DNA from: Sphingomonas sp. Leaf17
Lineage (GTDB): Bacteria > Pseudomonadota > Alphaproteobacteria > Sphingomonadales > Sphingomonadaceae
Direction: 5' to 3'
Assembly (NCBI RefSeq): GCF_001421505.1
Contig: NZ_LMKL01000004.1
Coordinates: 124,001-188,000 of the forward strand
Length of the DNA: 64,000 nucleotides
Part shown: positions 17,855 through 26,862 of the stretch, piece by piece
Layout: every line of letters begins with the position of its first letter
Position numbering within the stretch: the first letter of the stretch is position 1
The notes under the pieces: generated by a model
What the model saw: the letters and a program-made list of their open reading frames with translations, nothing else
The model's database searches: none
Told to the model about the DNA's origin: nothing
Program-made: the position numbers and the translations under genes

Positions 17855-18711
17855 GCGTTCTTCGCAACCCCATCGCCGCCGGGTTCGCCGCTCTGGCTGG
17901 TGTTATCGTCGCTGCCGCGACCTTTGCGATTGTGCCTGAGGAGCAGCAGGCGGTGATCCTGCGCTTCGAGAACCCGGTCGGGGTGGTCAACGCGTGGAAA
18001 CCCAACGAGCGGTTCGGCACGACCGGGGCGGGCATCATCGCCCGCGTGCCGTTCGTCGACAAGATCGTGTGGGTCGACAAGCGGGTGCAGGCGGTGGACC
18101 TGGACAATACTTTGGTGCTGTCGACCGACCAGTTGCGGCTTGAGGTTGACGCCTATGCCCGGTTCCGCGTCATCGACCCGCTTAAGATGGTTGTGACGGC
18201 GGGCAGCGTCGACAATGTCGTCAACCAGCTGCGCCCGCTGCTGGGCAACGCCATCCGTAACGAACTGGGCAAGCGGACCTTCGCGACCCTGCTGTCGCCC
18301 GAACGCAACCAGTTGATGGATAACATCCAGGACGGGTTGCAGCGGTTGGCGTCCCAGTACGGCGTTCAGGTGGTCGATGTGCGGATCAAGCATGCCGACC
18401 TGCCCGCCGGCCTGCCGTTGGAAAGCGCGCTGAAGCGGATGAGCACCGCGCGCCAGCAAGAGGCGATCACCATCCGCGCGCAGGGGCAAAAGCAGGCGCA
18501 GATCGTCCGCGCGCAGGCCGATGCCGACGCCGCGAAGATCTATGCCGAGGCGTTCACTAAGGACGCGCGCTTCTATGACTTCTACCGCGCGATGCAGTCC
18601 TACCGTACGACCTTCGGGGCGGACGGTGGGCCGGAGCCGAAGGGATCGACGTCGATCCTGCTGTCGCCGGACAATGATTACCTGCGCGAGTTCCGCGGTA
18701 CGGAGCGGTGA
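17851..18711 (+). CDS. hflC: FtsH protease modulator HflC
   Basis: 286 residues, the partner of HflK. An N-terminal signal anchor (AAGFAALAGVIVAAATFAIV) is followed by the SPFH domain: EEQQAVILRFENPVGVV, VWVDKRVQAVDLDNT, ELGKRTFATLLSPERNQ and VQVVDVRIKHADLPAGLP. A helical region (QKQAQIVRAQADADAAKIYAE) then mediates cage contacts, and the ending DFYRAMQSYRTTF is characteristic. Its ATG overlaps the hflK stop, so the two are translationally coupled at matched levels. Confidence 0.95.
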   Translation: MSVLRNPIAAGFAALAGVIVAAATFAIVPEEQQAVILRFENPVGVVNAWKPNERFGTTGAGIIARVPFVDKIVWVDKRVQAVDLDNTLVLSTDQLRLEVDAYARFRVIDPLKMVVTAGSVDNVVNQLRPLLGNAIRNELGKRTFATLLSPERNQLMDNIQDGLQRLASQYGVQVVDVRIKHADLPAGLPLESALKRMSTARQQEAITIRAQGQKQAQIVRAQADADAAKIYAEAFTKDARFYDFYRAMQSYRTTFGADGGPEPKGSTSILLSPDNDYLREFRGTER

Positions 18712-18849
18712 TGCCGGGCGAACCGGCGGGGCGGGAATGCAACTTCGCCACCTTTCGGTTCGTTCATATTCAATCGCCGTTCAGCAAGGTTTTGCGATAG
18801 CGATCCCACTTCGTACGACGAACCGACGAAACGAGAGGAATATATCCTA

Positions 18850-20373
18850 GTGCGTTACGCCTACGCCATTACCAGCGCCCTCCTTCTTGGCGGTGCAACC
18901 GCGACCCTCGCGTTGCAGCCGGGAACGGCGCAGACCGCGCAGAACGAACCCGCCGTCATGGCCGCCACCGCGCCCCGCCCGGGCGCGCCGATGAGCTTTG
19001 CCGACATGGTCGCCAAGCTGCAGCCGGCGGTGGTCAACATCTCCACCAAGCAGACGCTGACCGTGCCGCAGCAGGCGAACCCGTTCCAGGGCACACCGTT
19101 CGCCGAGATGTTCGGCGGGCAGATGGGCGGCGGCGGTCCGCCGGTGAAGCGTGAGGGCGGTTCGCTCGGGTCGGGCTTCCTGATCTCGCCGGATGGTTAC
19201 ATCGTCACCAACAACCACGTCATCGCGCCGGGTGCCAAGGGCGCGTCGGTAGATTCGATCACGGTCAAGCTGGTCGACGGCAAGGAATATGTCGCCAAGG
19301 TCGTGGGGCGTGATCCGTCGTCCGACATCGCCGTCCTGAAGGTTCAGGGCACCAACCTGCCTTATGTCCGGTTTGGTGATTCGACGCGGTCGCGGGTTGG
19401 CGACTGGGTGATCGCGATCGGCAATCCTTTCGGTATCGGCAGTTCGGTGACGGCAGGGATCGTGTCGGCGGTGCATCGCGTGACCGGTGGCGGCCCCTAT
19501 GACCGGTTCATCCAGACCGATGCGTCGATCAACCAGGGCAATTCGGGCGGCCCGATGTTCGACATGAACGGCGCGGTGATCGGCATCAATTCGCAGATTT
19601 TTTCTCAGTCCGGCGGCAACATCGGCATCGGTTTTGCGATACCATCTGAGGATGCCAAGCCGATCGTCGACACGCTGATGAAGGGTGGCACGGTCAAGCG
19701 CGGCTATCTGGGCGTCGGCATCCAGCCGGTGACCGACGATATCGCGGCGGCGCTGGGCCTGCCGAAGGATCGCGGCGAACTCATCAGCCGGGTCGAGCCG
19801 AACGAGGGTGCGGCGCGCGCCGGCCTGAAGCCCGGCGACGTGGTCGTCCGCGTCAACGGCAAGGAGGTCACGCCCGAGCAGACGCTGAGCCGTCTGGTCG
19901 CCGACGTGACACCGGGCAGCACGGCCCGCCTTGACGTGATCCGCGACGGCAGGCCGGTGGCGCTGAACGCAACCGTCGGCACTCGCCCGACCGAGGACCA
20001 GTTGCAGGCACTGGCCGGTGGTGGCGATGATGACGGCTTCCCGGACGAGGATGATTCGGCAACACCGTCGTCGCCGGCGGCGAACTCGCTTGGCCTGAAC
20101 GTCGTGCCGCTGACGCCGCAGATCGCCCGCTCGATCGGCGTCGATGCGACCGTTGCCGGTGTCGTCGTCGCCTCGGTCGATCCGTCGAGCGATGCGGCGC
20201 AGAAGCTGAAGCGCGGCGACGTGGTGACCTCGGTCAACCGTGTACCGGTGCGCACGGCGGCCGCGATGGCGGCCGAGGTCGCGCGTGCACGCGCGGCTGG
20301 CCGCGATCAGGTGCTGCTGTTCGTGCAACGGCAGAAGGTCGGGGTGTTCCTGCCGGTGAAGATCGGCAAGTAA
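18850..20373 (+). CDS. degP: Periplasmic serine protease of the DegP/HtrA (Do) family
   Basis: 507 residues starting at GTG, with GAGAGGAA about ten bases upstream. A signal peptide (YAITSALLLGGATATLALQ) precedes a trypsin-like domain with catalytic triad H123 (TNNHVI), D159 (SSDIAVLKV) and S232 (NQGNSGGPM). Two PDZ domains follow, about residues 270-370 (GYLGVGIQPVTDDIAAALG) and 410-505 (LGLNVVPLTPQIARSIGV). It degrades or chaperones misfolded envelope proteins. Its position behind hflKC groups envelope quality-control genes, but 138 bases of spacer suggest its own promoter. DegP versus paralogues such as MucD cannot be settled from sequence alone. Confidence 0.93.
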   Translation: MRYAYAITSALLLGGATATLALQPGTAQTAQNEPAVMAATAPRPGAPMSFADMVAKLQPAVVNISTKQTLTVPQQANPFQGTPFAEMFGGQMGGGGPPVKREGGSLGSGFLISPDGYIVTNNHVIAPGAKGASVDSITVKLVDGKEYVAKVVGRDPSSDIAVLKVQGTNLPYVRFGDSTRSRVGDWVIAIGNPFGIGSSVTAGIVSAVHRVTGGGPYDRFIQTDASINQGNSGGPMFDMNGAVIGINSQIFSQSGGNIGIGFAIPSEDAKPIVDTLMKGGTVKRGYLGVGIQPVTDDIAAALGLPKDRGELISRVEPNEGAARAGLKPGDVVVRVNGKEVTPEQTLSRLVADVTPGSTARLDVIRDGRPVALNATVGTRPTEDQLQALAGGGDDDGFPDEDDSATPSSPAANSLGLNVVPLTPQIARSIGVDATVAGVVVASVDPSSDAAQKLKRGDVVTSVNRVPVRTAAAMAAEVARARAAGRDQVLLFVQRQKVGVFLPVKIGK

Positions 20374-20392
20374 CCGTCCTGACGGGATAATG

Positions 20393-20433
20393 AAAAGGGA
20401 CCGTCGCTCGGGTGAGCGGCGGTCCCTTTTTTT
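20393..20433 (+). terminator. Strong intrinsic terminator after degP
   Basis: AAAAGGGACCGTCGCTC, a GGGT loop and GAGCGGCGGTCCC form a long stem with a single internal irregularity, followed by seven T residues (20427-20433). The A run on the 5' side allows the hairpin to work in both directions, so it may also stop fpr transcripts from the right. Confidence 0.88.
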
Positions 20434-20535
20434 GCCCTGTTGGTGTCCCCGCGCGGGCGGGGGGCCAGGGTCAGGCAAGACAACGGCCTGCGGAACTCCT
20501 GGCCCTGAACCCCCGCCTGAACGGAGGAACAGGGC
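20434..20535. repeat. Roughly 100-bp imperfect palindrome (REP/BIME-like element)
   Basis: Outer arms GCCCTGTT (20434-20441) and AACAGGGC (20528-20535) match perfectly. Inside them GGCGGGGG (20456-20463) pairs with CCCCCGCC (20510-20517), and CAGGG/CAGG (20466-20475) pairs with CCTG/CCCTG (20498-20507). The left half begins TGTCCCCGCGCGGGCGGGG, like an abundant interspersed palindrome I recall from sphingomonad genomes. It lies between the degP terminator and the stop of the convergent fpr gene, a usual place for such elements. Confidence 0.6.
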
Positions 20536-20564
20536 AAGACGGAAAACCGTATGGCGCAGGCCTT

Positions 20565-21365
20565 TTACCCCACGAACGCCTTCTCGATCACATACGCGCC
20601 CGGCTGCGCGTTCGAGCCTTCGTCGAAGCCCATCGCCTCGAACCGCTTGCCCATGTCGTGGATCATCGCGTTGCTGCCGCACATCATGATGCGGTCGTGG
20701 AACGGATCGAACTTTGCGGGTCCGCTCACGCCCTTGAACAGCGTGCCGTCCTCGATCAGCGCGTCGATGCGGCCGCTGGTGTGGAACGGTTCGCGGGTGA
20801 CGGTCGGGACGTAGTGAAAACGGGTCGCCGCCTCCTCGCCGACCAGCGGATCGTCGGCCAGCCGTGATTCGAGCATCTCGCGGTATGCCAGATCGTTTAC
20901 GCGGCGGACCGAGTGGACGATGATGACCTCGTCGAAGCGGTCATAGATGTCGGGGTCGCGCGCGACGCTCATGAACGGGGCAAGACCGGTGCCGGTCGAC
21001 AGCAGGAACAGCCGCTTGCCCGGCAGCAGCGCGTCGGCGACGAGTGTGCCGACCGGCTTCTTGCCGAGATAGACCTGATCGCCGGGGACGATCTTTTGCA
21101 GGCGCGAGGTCAGCGGGCCGTCCTCGACCTTGATCGACAGGAACTCGATATGCTCGTCATAGGACGGGCTGGCGATCGAATAGGCCCGCAGCAACGGCTT
21201 CTTGCCGTCGTGCAGGCCCAGCATGATGAACTCGCCCGAACGGAACCGGAAGCTGGCCGGCCGCGACAGCGCGAAGCTGAACAGATGCTCGTTCCAGTGA
21301 TGGACGCGCTCGACGGTCTCGATCGTCAGCGCCGCCGATTCGGGCAGCGGGGTTGGCGTGGTCAT
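20565..21365 (-). CDS. fpr: Ferredoxin--NADP reductase
   Basis: 266 residues from the ATG at 21365, preceded by GAAGGAAC. The FAD-binding beta-barrel has RAYS at residues 60-63 (LLRAYSIASPSYDEH) and GPLTSRLQKIVPGDQVYLG. The NADP-binding domain has LLSTGTGLAPFMSVARDPD and IVHSVRRVNDLAYREML, and the protein ends AYVIEKAFVG, where the C-terminal aromatic stacks on FAD in this subfamily. It transfers electrons between NADPH and ferredoxin or flavodoxin and is commonly tied to oxidative-stress defence and Fe-S assembly. Upstream, 21366-21575 shows no gene. Confidence 0.93.
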   Translation of the reverse strand: MTTPTPLPESAALTIETVERVHHWNEHLFSFALSRPASFRFRSGEFIMLGLHDGKKPLLRAYSIASPSYDEHIEFLSIKVEDGPLTSRLQKIVPGDQVYLGKKPVGTLVADALLPGKRLFLLSTGTGLAPFMSVARDPDIYDRFDEVIIVHSVRRVNDLAYREMLESRLADDPLVGEEAATRFHYVPTVTREPFHTSGRIDALIEDGTLFKGVSGPAKFDPFHDRIMMCGSNAMIHDMGKRFEAMGFDEGSNAQPGAYVIEKAFVG

Positions 21366-21575
21366 GCGATATCGTTCCTTCAGGCGACGGCCTTGCGCGT
21401 ATCGCTCGCGCGGCCTTTGGTGCGATTGGGTGGCGGACCGATCAGGCTCGCCGCAACTGCGCCGAAATAGCAGCGTAGACGCAGAATGCAGCTTGCATTT
21501 TATCGGTCGGGGCCAAGTTGGGCTTGTCGGGGCGGAGCGGCGGACAATCGGCACGAGCCGGCCGCCGCGACCCCG

Positions 21576-23627
21576 TCACCAGACCTTCACGCGTTTGTCG
21601 GGGGCGAGATACAGCGCGTCGCCGGGCTTCACGTCGAAGGCGGTGTACCAGTCGTCGATGTTGCGGACCGTCTGCGCGCGGAACCGGGCGGGCGCGTGGA
21701 CGTCGCCGGCGATCCCGGCGCGGATCACCTTGTCGCGCGCCTTGGCGGCCCAGGTCTGGGCGAAGGACAGGAACAGGCGCTGGTCGCCGGTCATGCCGTC
21801 GATCACCGGCATGGGCTTGCCGCCAAGCGATGCGTGATAGGCCGCGACCGCCGCCGCCAGGCCGGCCACGTCGGCAATGTTTTCGCCCAGCGTCAGCGTG
21901 CCGTTGACGTGCAGGCCGGGCAACGCCTCATACGCGTCATACTGTTTCACCAGCGCGGACCCTTGCGCCTCGAACCGGGCCAGATCCTCTTTGGTCCACC
22001 AGTTGCGCAGGCGACCGCTGGCGTCGAAATCGGCCCCCAGATTGTCGAAGCCGTGGCTGATCTCGTGACCGATGACCGCGCCGATGGCGCCGTAATTCGA
22101 CGCCGCGTCGCGCTTCGGATCGTAGAACGGCGCTTCGAGGATGGCGGCGGGGAAGTTCAGCGCGTTCTGGAGCGGCAGGTTCACCGCGTTGACGGTCTGC
22201 GGCACCATCCACCATTCGCGGCGATCGACCGGCGCGCCGATCTTGGCGAGCTGGTGCTTCGTCTCGGCGGTCTGTGCGCGGCGCAGATTGCCCACGGGGT
22301 CGTCGGCGCGGATATCGAGCGCGGCATAGCTGCGCCACGTCTCGGGATAGCCGACGCCGACGACCATCGTTTCGATCTTCCGGCGCGCTTCGGCCTTGGT
22401 GGCGGGTGCCATCCAGTCGAGCGCGGCGACGCGCGCGTCGAAGGCGGCGAGAATGTTCTTCACCATCGTCTGGATGTCCGCCTTGGACGAGGCGGGGAAG
22501 TAGCGCTGGACATAGATCCTGCCCATCGCGTCGCCGAGCGCGCCGTTGACCGCACCCTGCGCCCGCTTGTCGCGCGGACGCTGCGCGGGCGTTCCGCTCA
22601 GTTCCTTGCCGTAGAAGGCGAAGGCGGCGTCGTCATACGCCTTGGGCAGGACCGACGTGACCTCGTTGATCCGGTGGAAGCGCAGCCAGTCCTGCCAGTC
22701 GGCGATCGGCTGGCTGCCGACCAGCGCCGACAGGCCGGTGACGGCCGCCGGCTGCCAGACGATGAACTGCGCCTGATTGCCGAGGTTCGCCGCCGGCCAG
22801 AAGGCGTTCCAGTCGATGCCGGGGGCCTTCATCGGGAAGTCACCGAGACTCCACGGGTTGTTCGCCTTGTGCGCGTCCTGGCTGTCGATCAGCGAGGACT
22901 GTTCTCGCGCGATCTTCGTTTCCAGTGCCACGACGCGGGCGGCGCGGGCGGCGGGATCGCTCAGGCCGGCAAGCCCGAAGATCTGCGTGACGTAGGCGAG
23001 GTAGCCGCGCCGGACCTCCGCCATCGCCGGTTCGTCCGACAGGTAATAATCGCGGTCGGGCAGGCCGAGGCCGCCCTGAAGGACATAGGGGACGGACTTC
23101 GTCGGATCGTTGAACGACTGGCTGACGAACAGGCCGAACAGGTTCTGGGTGCCGAAATCGGTCGCGTTCAGCGGATCGACGTCGGCGCGGATGTTCGCGC
23201 CGAGCATCCGCGACAGCTGGCCCTTGGTTTTCAGGGCGTCGATGGCGGCGAGATCGGCCTTTAGCGGCTTCAGCCCGCGCGCCTCGATACCGGCGGTGTC
23301 CATGAAGCCTGTGTAGTAATCGGCGATGCGGCGCTGGTCCGTGCCGGTGGCGGCGCTGGCCCTGGCCGCATCGGCGATGATCGCGGCGTTGCGTTCCTCG
23401 GCGATTTTCGAAACGGTCAGGAAGATGCCGGTCGAGGACCGGTCTGCGGGAATTTCGGTCCGCGCGCGCCATGCGCCGTTGGCATAGTCCTCGAAATCAT
23501 CGCCCGGCTTCACCGTCGTGTCGAAGGCGGTCTTGTCGACGCCGGACGGCATGGTTTGCGCCAGCGCCGGGGCAGCGACGGTGGTCAGGAGGGCGGCGGC
23601 GAGCATGGATGCGGAACGACGCGACAT
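21576..23627 (-). CDS. M13 family zinc metallopeptidase (neprilysin-like)
   Basis: 683 residues from the ATG at 23627. A signal peptide (MLAAALLTTVAAPALAQ) is followed by the M13 N-terminal domain (PGDDFEDYANGAW near residue 41) and the C-terminal catalytic domain. Zinc ligands are H521 and H525 in GHEISHGFD and E582 in LGENIADVAGL. The substrate-binding QTVNAVNLPLQNALNFPAAIL and the family ending KRVKVW are present. It is probably a periplasmic oligopeptidase. The length is typical of PepO-like bacterial M13 enzymes. It is divergent from the PHA-system gene. Confidence 0.93.
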   Translation of the reverse strand: MSRRSASMLAAALLTTVAAPALAQTMPSGVDKTAFDTTVKPGDDFEDYANGAWRARTEIPADRSSTGIFLTVSKIAEERNAAIIADAARASAATGTDQRRIADYYTGFMDTAGIEARGLKPLKADLAAIDALKTKGQLSRMLGANIRADVDPLNATDFGTQNLFGLFVSQSFNDPTKSVPYVLQGGLGLPDRDYYLSDEPAMAEVRRGYLAYVTQIFGLAGLSDPAARAARVVALETKIAREQSSLIDSQDAHKANNPWSLGDFPMKAPGIDWNAFWPAANLGNQAQFIVWQPAAVTGLSALVGSQPIADWQDWLRFHRINEVTSVLPKAYDDAAFAFYGKELSGTPAQRPRDKRAQGAVNGALGDAMGRIYVQRYFPASSKADIQTMVKNILAAFDARVAALDWMAPATKAEARRKIETMVVGVGYPETWRSYAALDIRADDPVGNLRRAQTAETKHQLAKIGAPVDRREWWMVPQTVNAVNLPLQNALNFPAAILEAPFYDPKRDAASNYGAIGAVIGHEISHGFDNLGADFDASGRLRNWWTKEDLARFEAQGSALVKQYDAYEALPGLHVNGTLTLGENIADVAGLAAAVAAYHASLGGKPMPVIDGMTGDQRLFLSFAQTWAAKARDKVIRAGIAGDVHAPARFRAQTVRNIDDWYTAFDVKPGDALYLAPDKRVKVW

Positions 23628-23773
23628 CGACGGGATACTCCAGAAACGATTTATGACCGCCGCGATACGCCCGGTCGATCCGCCGCGCCAGAGGGATGGC
23701 CCGGACGGCGGTTGTCGCGGCCGACCCGGCCACCGATATACCGGCAACGTTGTTATTGCAGAAGGTCTTGCCC

Positions 23774-24076
23774 GTGTCCGAACCCGTCACTGTCGATATT
23801 CCCCACAAACTCGGCAAGGCGGAAGCCCGTCGGCGGGTCGAGCAGGGCTTCGGCAAGCTGGCCGATTTCATTCCCGGCGGATCGGTGACGCAGCATGCAT
23901 GGACCGGCGACAGCCTGTCGTTCACGGTCGAGGGGATGGGGCAGCGTATCGCCGCGCGGCTGGATATCGCGGAGGACAAGGTGCACGCGGTCGTGGATTT
24001 GCCGCCGTTCCTCGCGCTGTTCGCCGACAAGATCCGCGGCAAGCTGGCCAAGGAAGGGCCGCGCCTGCTGGAGTAG
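23774..24076 (+). CDS. Polyhydroxyalkanoic acid system family protein
   Basis: 100 residues from a GTG start at 23774 with GAAGGT seven bases upstream; earlier in-frame starts would run into the divergent M13 promoter. The sequence has VTVDIPHKLGKAEARRRVEQGF, WTGDSLSFTVEGMGQRIAARL and VVDLPPFLALFADKIRGKLAKEG, which match the small PHA_gran_rgn family named for genes near polyhydroxyalkanoate clusters. Its molecular role is unclear and no other PHA gene lies nearby. It is convergent with the glycosyltransferase, six bases between stops. Confidence 0.78.
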   Translation: MSEPVTVDIPHKLGKAEARRRVEQGFGKLADFIPGGSVTQHAWTGDSLSFTVEGMGQRIAARLDIAEDKVHAVVDLPPFLALFADKIRGKLAKEGPRLLE

Positions 24077-24082
24077 CGCGCG

Positions 24083-25192
24083 TCAGCGAGACTGGCGATC
24101 CGCGACCAGTCGGTCGAACAGCGCGAGATAGCGCGCGGCGGAATCCGTGCCGGGCTGCGCGACGGGCGCCGGGCGAATCGCGCCTGATACAAGCCATTGC
24201 TGCAAGGCCGCGACCAGCCCGGCGTGATCGTCGCGGGCGACGATGCTGCCAAGCGCCGTTTCGGTGACGATCTCGGGAATAGAGTCGCTGGAGTCGGTCG
24301 TGACGACCGGCGTGCCCATGGCCAGTGCCTCGCGCAGCACGCCCGGGACGCCTTCGTAATCGGACGTGAGGGCGAGCAGCGCCGCGCGGGCCATCACCGG
24401 CATCGGATCGGCGGCATGGCCGGGCAGATGGACGCGGTCGGCGAGGCCGAGCCGCCGCGCCTGATCGACGATCGCCGCCCGGTCGTCGCCATCGCCAAGG
24501 ATGACCAGCGCCACGTCGGGCGTCGATAGGTCGGCGAATGCCGCGATCAGCCGGTCCCACCGCTTCTGCGGCGCGAGCCGACCGACGCCGAGGATGAAGC
24601 GGCCGGCGGGAAGCGGTGGCAGGGGTGCATCCGCTTTTGGCACCGCCGGCGGGTTGGGGATGACCGTCACGCGCCCGGTCATGCGGGTGGCGCGCGTGGC
24701 GGCGGTCGCGGTCGCCGGGGTCATCGCGACCAGATGATCGAGGAACGATCCGTGCAGCGCCAGCCACCCCGCATGGACCGCGCCGGCGACGCGGCCATGA
24801 TCGCCGCGATCGGGGGCGTTGGACATCTTGGCGACGATCGGCGGGACCATAGCGTGTCGACGCAGACTCGATCGGAGTCGCAGCCATAACGCGATGCCGG
24901 TGTAATAATTTCCGGCGCAGAACACGATATCGGGCCGCTCCGTCGCCACGATCGCGGGCAGGCGGCGCAACAGCGCGGCATAGTCCGGCATGTCCAGGTC
25001 GATCACGGCCAGACCCGGCGGCAGGTCGGCGGCCAGTGGTCCGCGTGCGTTTCCGACGACCAGCGTGACACGCCGCCCAAGCGCAAGCCATTGCCGCGCC
25101 AGCCGAAGTTGCGCGCGCTCCACCCCGCCGCCATCCAGCGTGCGGGCATAGGTAAGGATATGGCGGGCGGGTGACGGATCGGCGGAAGGCAA
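24083..25192 (-). CDS. Glycosyltransferase family 4 protein
   Basis: About 370 residues, GT-B fold. The N-terminal half has ILTYARTLDGGGVERAQLRLA, the acceptor-side signature of group 1 transferases; the C-terminal half has FILGVGRLAPQKRWDRLIAAF, VILGDGDDRAAIVDQA and SDYEGVPGVLREALAMGTP, containing the EX7E nucleotide-sugar motif. It is a retaining transferase of unknown donor. I place the start at TTG 25192, shortly before the conserved HILTYARTLDGGG; an ATG at 25321 in frame would add 43 residues lacking recognisable structure. It is divergent from the membrane-protein gene and belongs with the 24-30 kb cluster. Confidence 0.85.
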   Translation of the reverse strand: MPSADPSPARHILTYARTLDGGGVERAQLRLARQWLALGRRVTLVVGNARGPLAADLPPGLAVIDLDMPDYAALLRRLPAIVATERPDIVFCAGNYYTGIALWLRLRSSLRRHAMVPPIVAKMSNAPDRGDHGRVAGAVHAGWLALHGSFLDHLVAMTPATATAATRATRMTGRVTVIPNPPAVPKADAPLPPLPAGRFILGVGRLAPQKRWDRLIAAFADLSTPDVALVILGDGDDRAAIVDQARRLGLADRVHLPGHAADPMPVMARAALLALTSDYEGVPGVLREALAMGTPVVTTDSSDSIPEIVTETALGSIVARDDHAGLVAALQQWLVSGAIRPAPVAQPGTDSAARYLALFDRLVADRQSR

Positions 25193-25375
25193 GCTGCCAT
25201 GATACAGCCCAGATTGCCGCTGAAAGAAACCATAATCGGCGTGTCTGTGCCGGGATGCCCGTTCGGCGGGGCTGTTGCGGGCGAAACGATCCCCCGCTAC
25301 GGCAGATGACCGCGGGGGCATTGTACAAACGGAAACCAGCCAAGGGTGCGAGTTGACCAGCCCGAACGACCACCG

Positions 25376-26320
25376 ATGACCGCACCCGCCAGCGAAGGCG
25401 GAGCCACCGCCGCGCCATCCAGCCATGCCATCACCGATATCGCCGGGCTGGAACCGGTCAAGGCGATCCGTCGTCGCTGGCCGGCCTATATCGGTGCGCT
25501 GGTGACGGTGGCGATGGTCGTCGGCCTGGGGCGCGAGCTGTTCGGATCGGGGCTTGCCGGTCTGAACCGGTCGGTACCGCGCAGCCCGGCCTTCTATGTC
25601 TGTTTCGCGATGCTCTACATGTCGCTGCCGACCGGCGATTTCATCATTTTCCGGCGGCTGTGGACCATCCCGGTATCCGGCCTTGCCGCGCTGCTGAAGA
25701 AGCGGATCGCGAACGACGTCCTGTTCAGCTATTCGGGCGAGGCGTATTTCTATGCCTGGGCACGAGCCAAGGCGAAGATGGTGGCGGCCCCCTTCGGGGC
25801 GGTGAAGGATGTCAGCATCCTGTCGGCGATCGCGGGTAACGCGATTACCCTGGCCATGATCGCGATCGCCCTGCCGCTTGGGCACAAGCTGCTGACGCCG
25901 GACCAGTTGCAGAAGCTGATGGGATCGGCCGCGGTTGTCTTTGCGACCTCGCTGCCGTTCCTGATCTTTTCCAAGCGCGTCTTTTCGTTGCCGCGGCGTG
26001 AATTGTGGGTGGTGTTCGCCATCCACTGCGTCCGGCTGGCCGCCGGCTCGCTGCTGATCGCGCTGGCGTGGCATTTCGCGATGCCCGACGTGTCGGTCGG
26101 CATGTGGCTGTTGCTGGCGGCCGGACGTCTGCTGGTGTCGCGGTTGCCGCTGGTGCCCAACAAGGACCTTCTTTTCGCCAACTTCGCGATCATATTGATC
26201 GGTCAGGATCAGGCATTGTCCGAGCTGATCGCCTTCACGGCGGCGCTGACCCTGCTGGTCCATGTGGTGCTGATCGTCGGCTTCGGCCTTTACGGCATCG
26301 TGACGAGGAAAACGGCATGA
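25376..26320 (+). CDS. Polytopic inner-membrane protein of unknown function
   Basis: 314 residues from the ATG at 25376 (a GTG at 25346 would add ten). About seven to eight hydrophobic segments: YIGALVTVAMVVGL, PAFYVCFAMLYMSLP, ILSAIAGNAITLAMIAIALP, VVFATSLPFLIF, VVFAIHCVRLAAGSLLIAL and a long C-terminal pair. The loop VLFSYSGEAYFYAWARAKAK resembles the GEA motif of lysylphosphatidylglycerol-synthase/flippase-like membrane domains, but this match is weak. Its stop overlaps the next ATG (ATGA), so it is coupled to the DUF2141 protein. A lipid-linked sugar transport role is speculation from context. Confidence 0.72.
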   Translation: MTAPASEGGATAAPSSHAITDIAGLEPVKAIRRRWPAYIGALVTVAMVVGLGRELFGSGLAGLNRSVPRSPAFYVCFAMLYMSLPTGDFIIFRRLWTIPVSGLAALLKKRIANDVLFSYSGEAYFYAWARAKAKMVAAPFGAVKDVSILSAIAGNAITLAMIAIALPLGHKLLTPDQLQKLMGSAAVVFATSLPFLIFSKRVFSLPRRELWVVFAIHCVRLAAGSLLIALAWHFAMPDVSVGMWLLLAAGRLLVSRLPLVPNKDLLFANFAIILIGQDQALSELIAFTAALTLLVHVVLIVGFGLYGIVTRKTA

Positions 26321-26850
26321 ATGGTATGTATCGCATCGCACTGGGGGCTGCGCTGACCGCGACCCTGGCGTCCGTCCCGGCCGGCGCGCGGGCGCAAGGG
26401 ACGCTTGGCAGCGATGCGGCGGCTTGCGCCGCTGGCGCGCCGGCGATCCAGGCGAACATCAGCGGGCTGAAGGATCGCAAGGGCGAGCTGAAGCTGGAGC
26501 TGTATCCGGCGACCGAGGAAGATTTCCTGAAAGACGACCGTGACCTGATCGCCGCGGGCAAGACGTTCCGGCGGGTGCGCGTGCCCACGCCGGCCAGCGG
26601 CGCGACATCGCTGTGCATCCGCGTGCCGCGTCCCGGGCGCTATGCCTTGTTGTTCACGCACGACCGCGACGGCAAGAACAAGTTCAACTTCTGGTCCGAC
26701 GGGGCCGGCTTTCCGAGCAACGTGAAGCTGGGCCGCCAGCGCCCGAAGCTGAAGGAGGCGCTGATCGACGTGGGCAACGGGGTTGCCGTCACCAATATCC
26801 GCGCCCAGTATCTGCGCGGGCTTGGCGGGTTTGGACCGGTCGGCGATTGA
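26317..26850 (+). CDS. DUF2141 family exported protein
   Basis: 177 residues. A signal peptide (MYRIALGAALTATLASVPAGARAQ) precedes a compact beta-sandwich of DUF2141 type: IQANISGLKDRKGELKLELYP, VPTPASGATSLCIRVPRPGRYALLFTHD split by short loops, and FNFWSDGAGFPSNVKLGRQRP. The family is periplasmic and uncharacterised. Its start overlaps the membrane-protein stop, and the GT4 gene begins 12 bases after its stop, so the three are probably one operon. Confidence 0.85.
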   Translation: MNGMYRIALGAALTATLASVPAGARAQGTLGSDAAACAAGAPAIQANISGLKDRKGELKLELYPATEEDFLKDDRDLIAAGKTFRRVRVPTPASGATSLCIRVPRPGRYALLFTHDRDGKNKFNFWSDGAGFPSNVKLGRQRPKLKEALIDVGNGVAVTNIRAQYLRGLGGFGPVGD

Positions 26851-26862
26851 GGGGCTGACCGG

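Noticed and set aside
21486..23264. 592-codon open frame opposite the M13 peptidase
   Set aside because: Low-complexity arginine-rich translation; the minus-strand frame carries the zinc motif and signal peptide.
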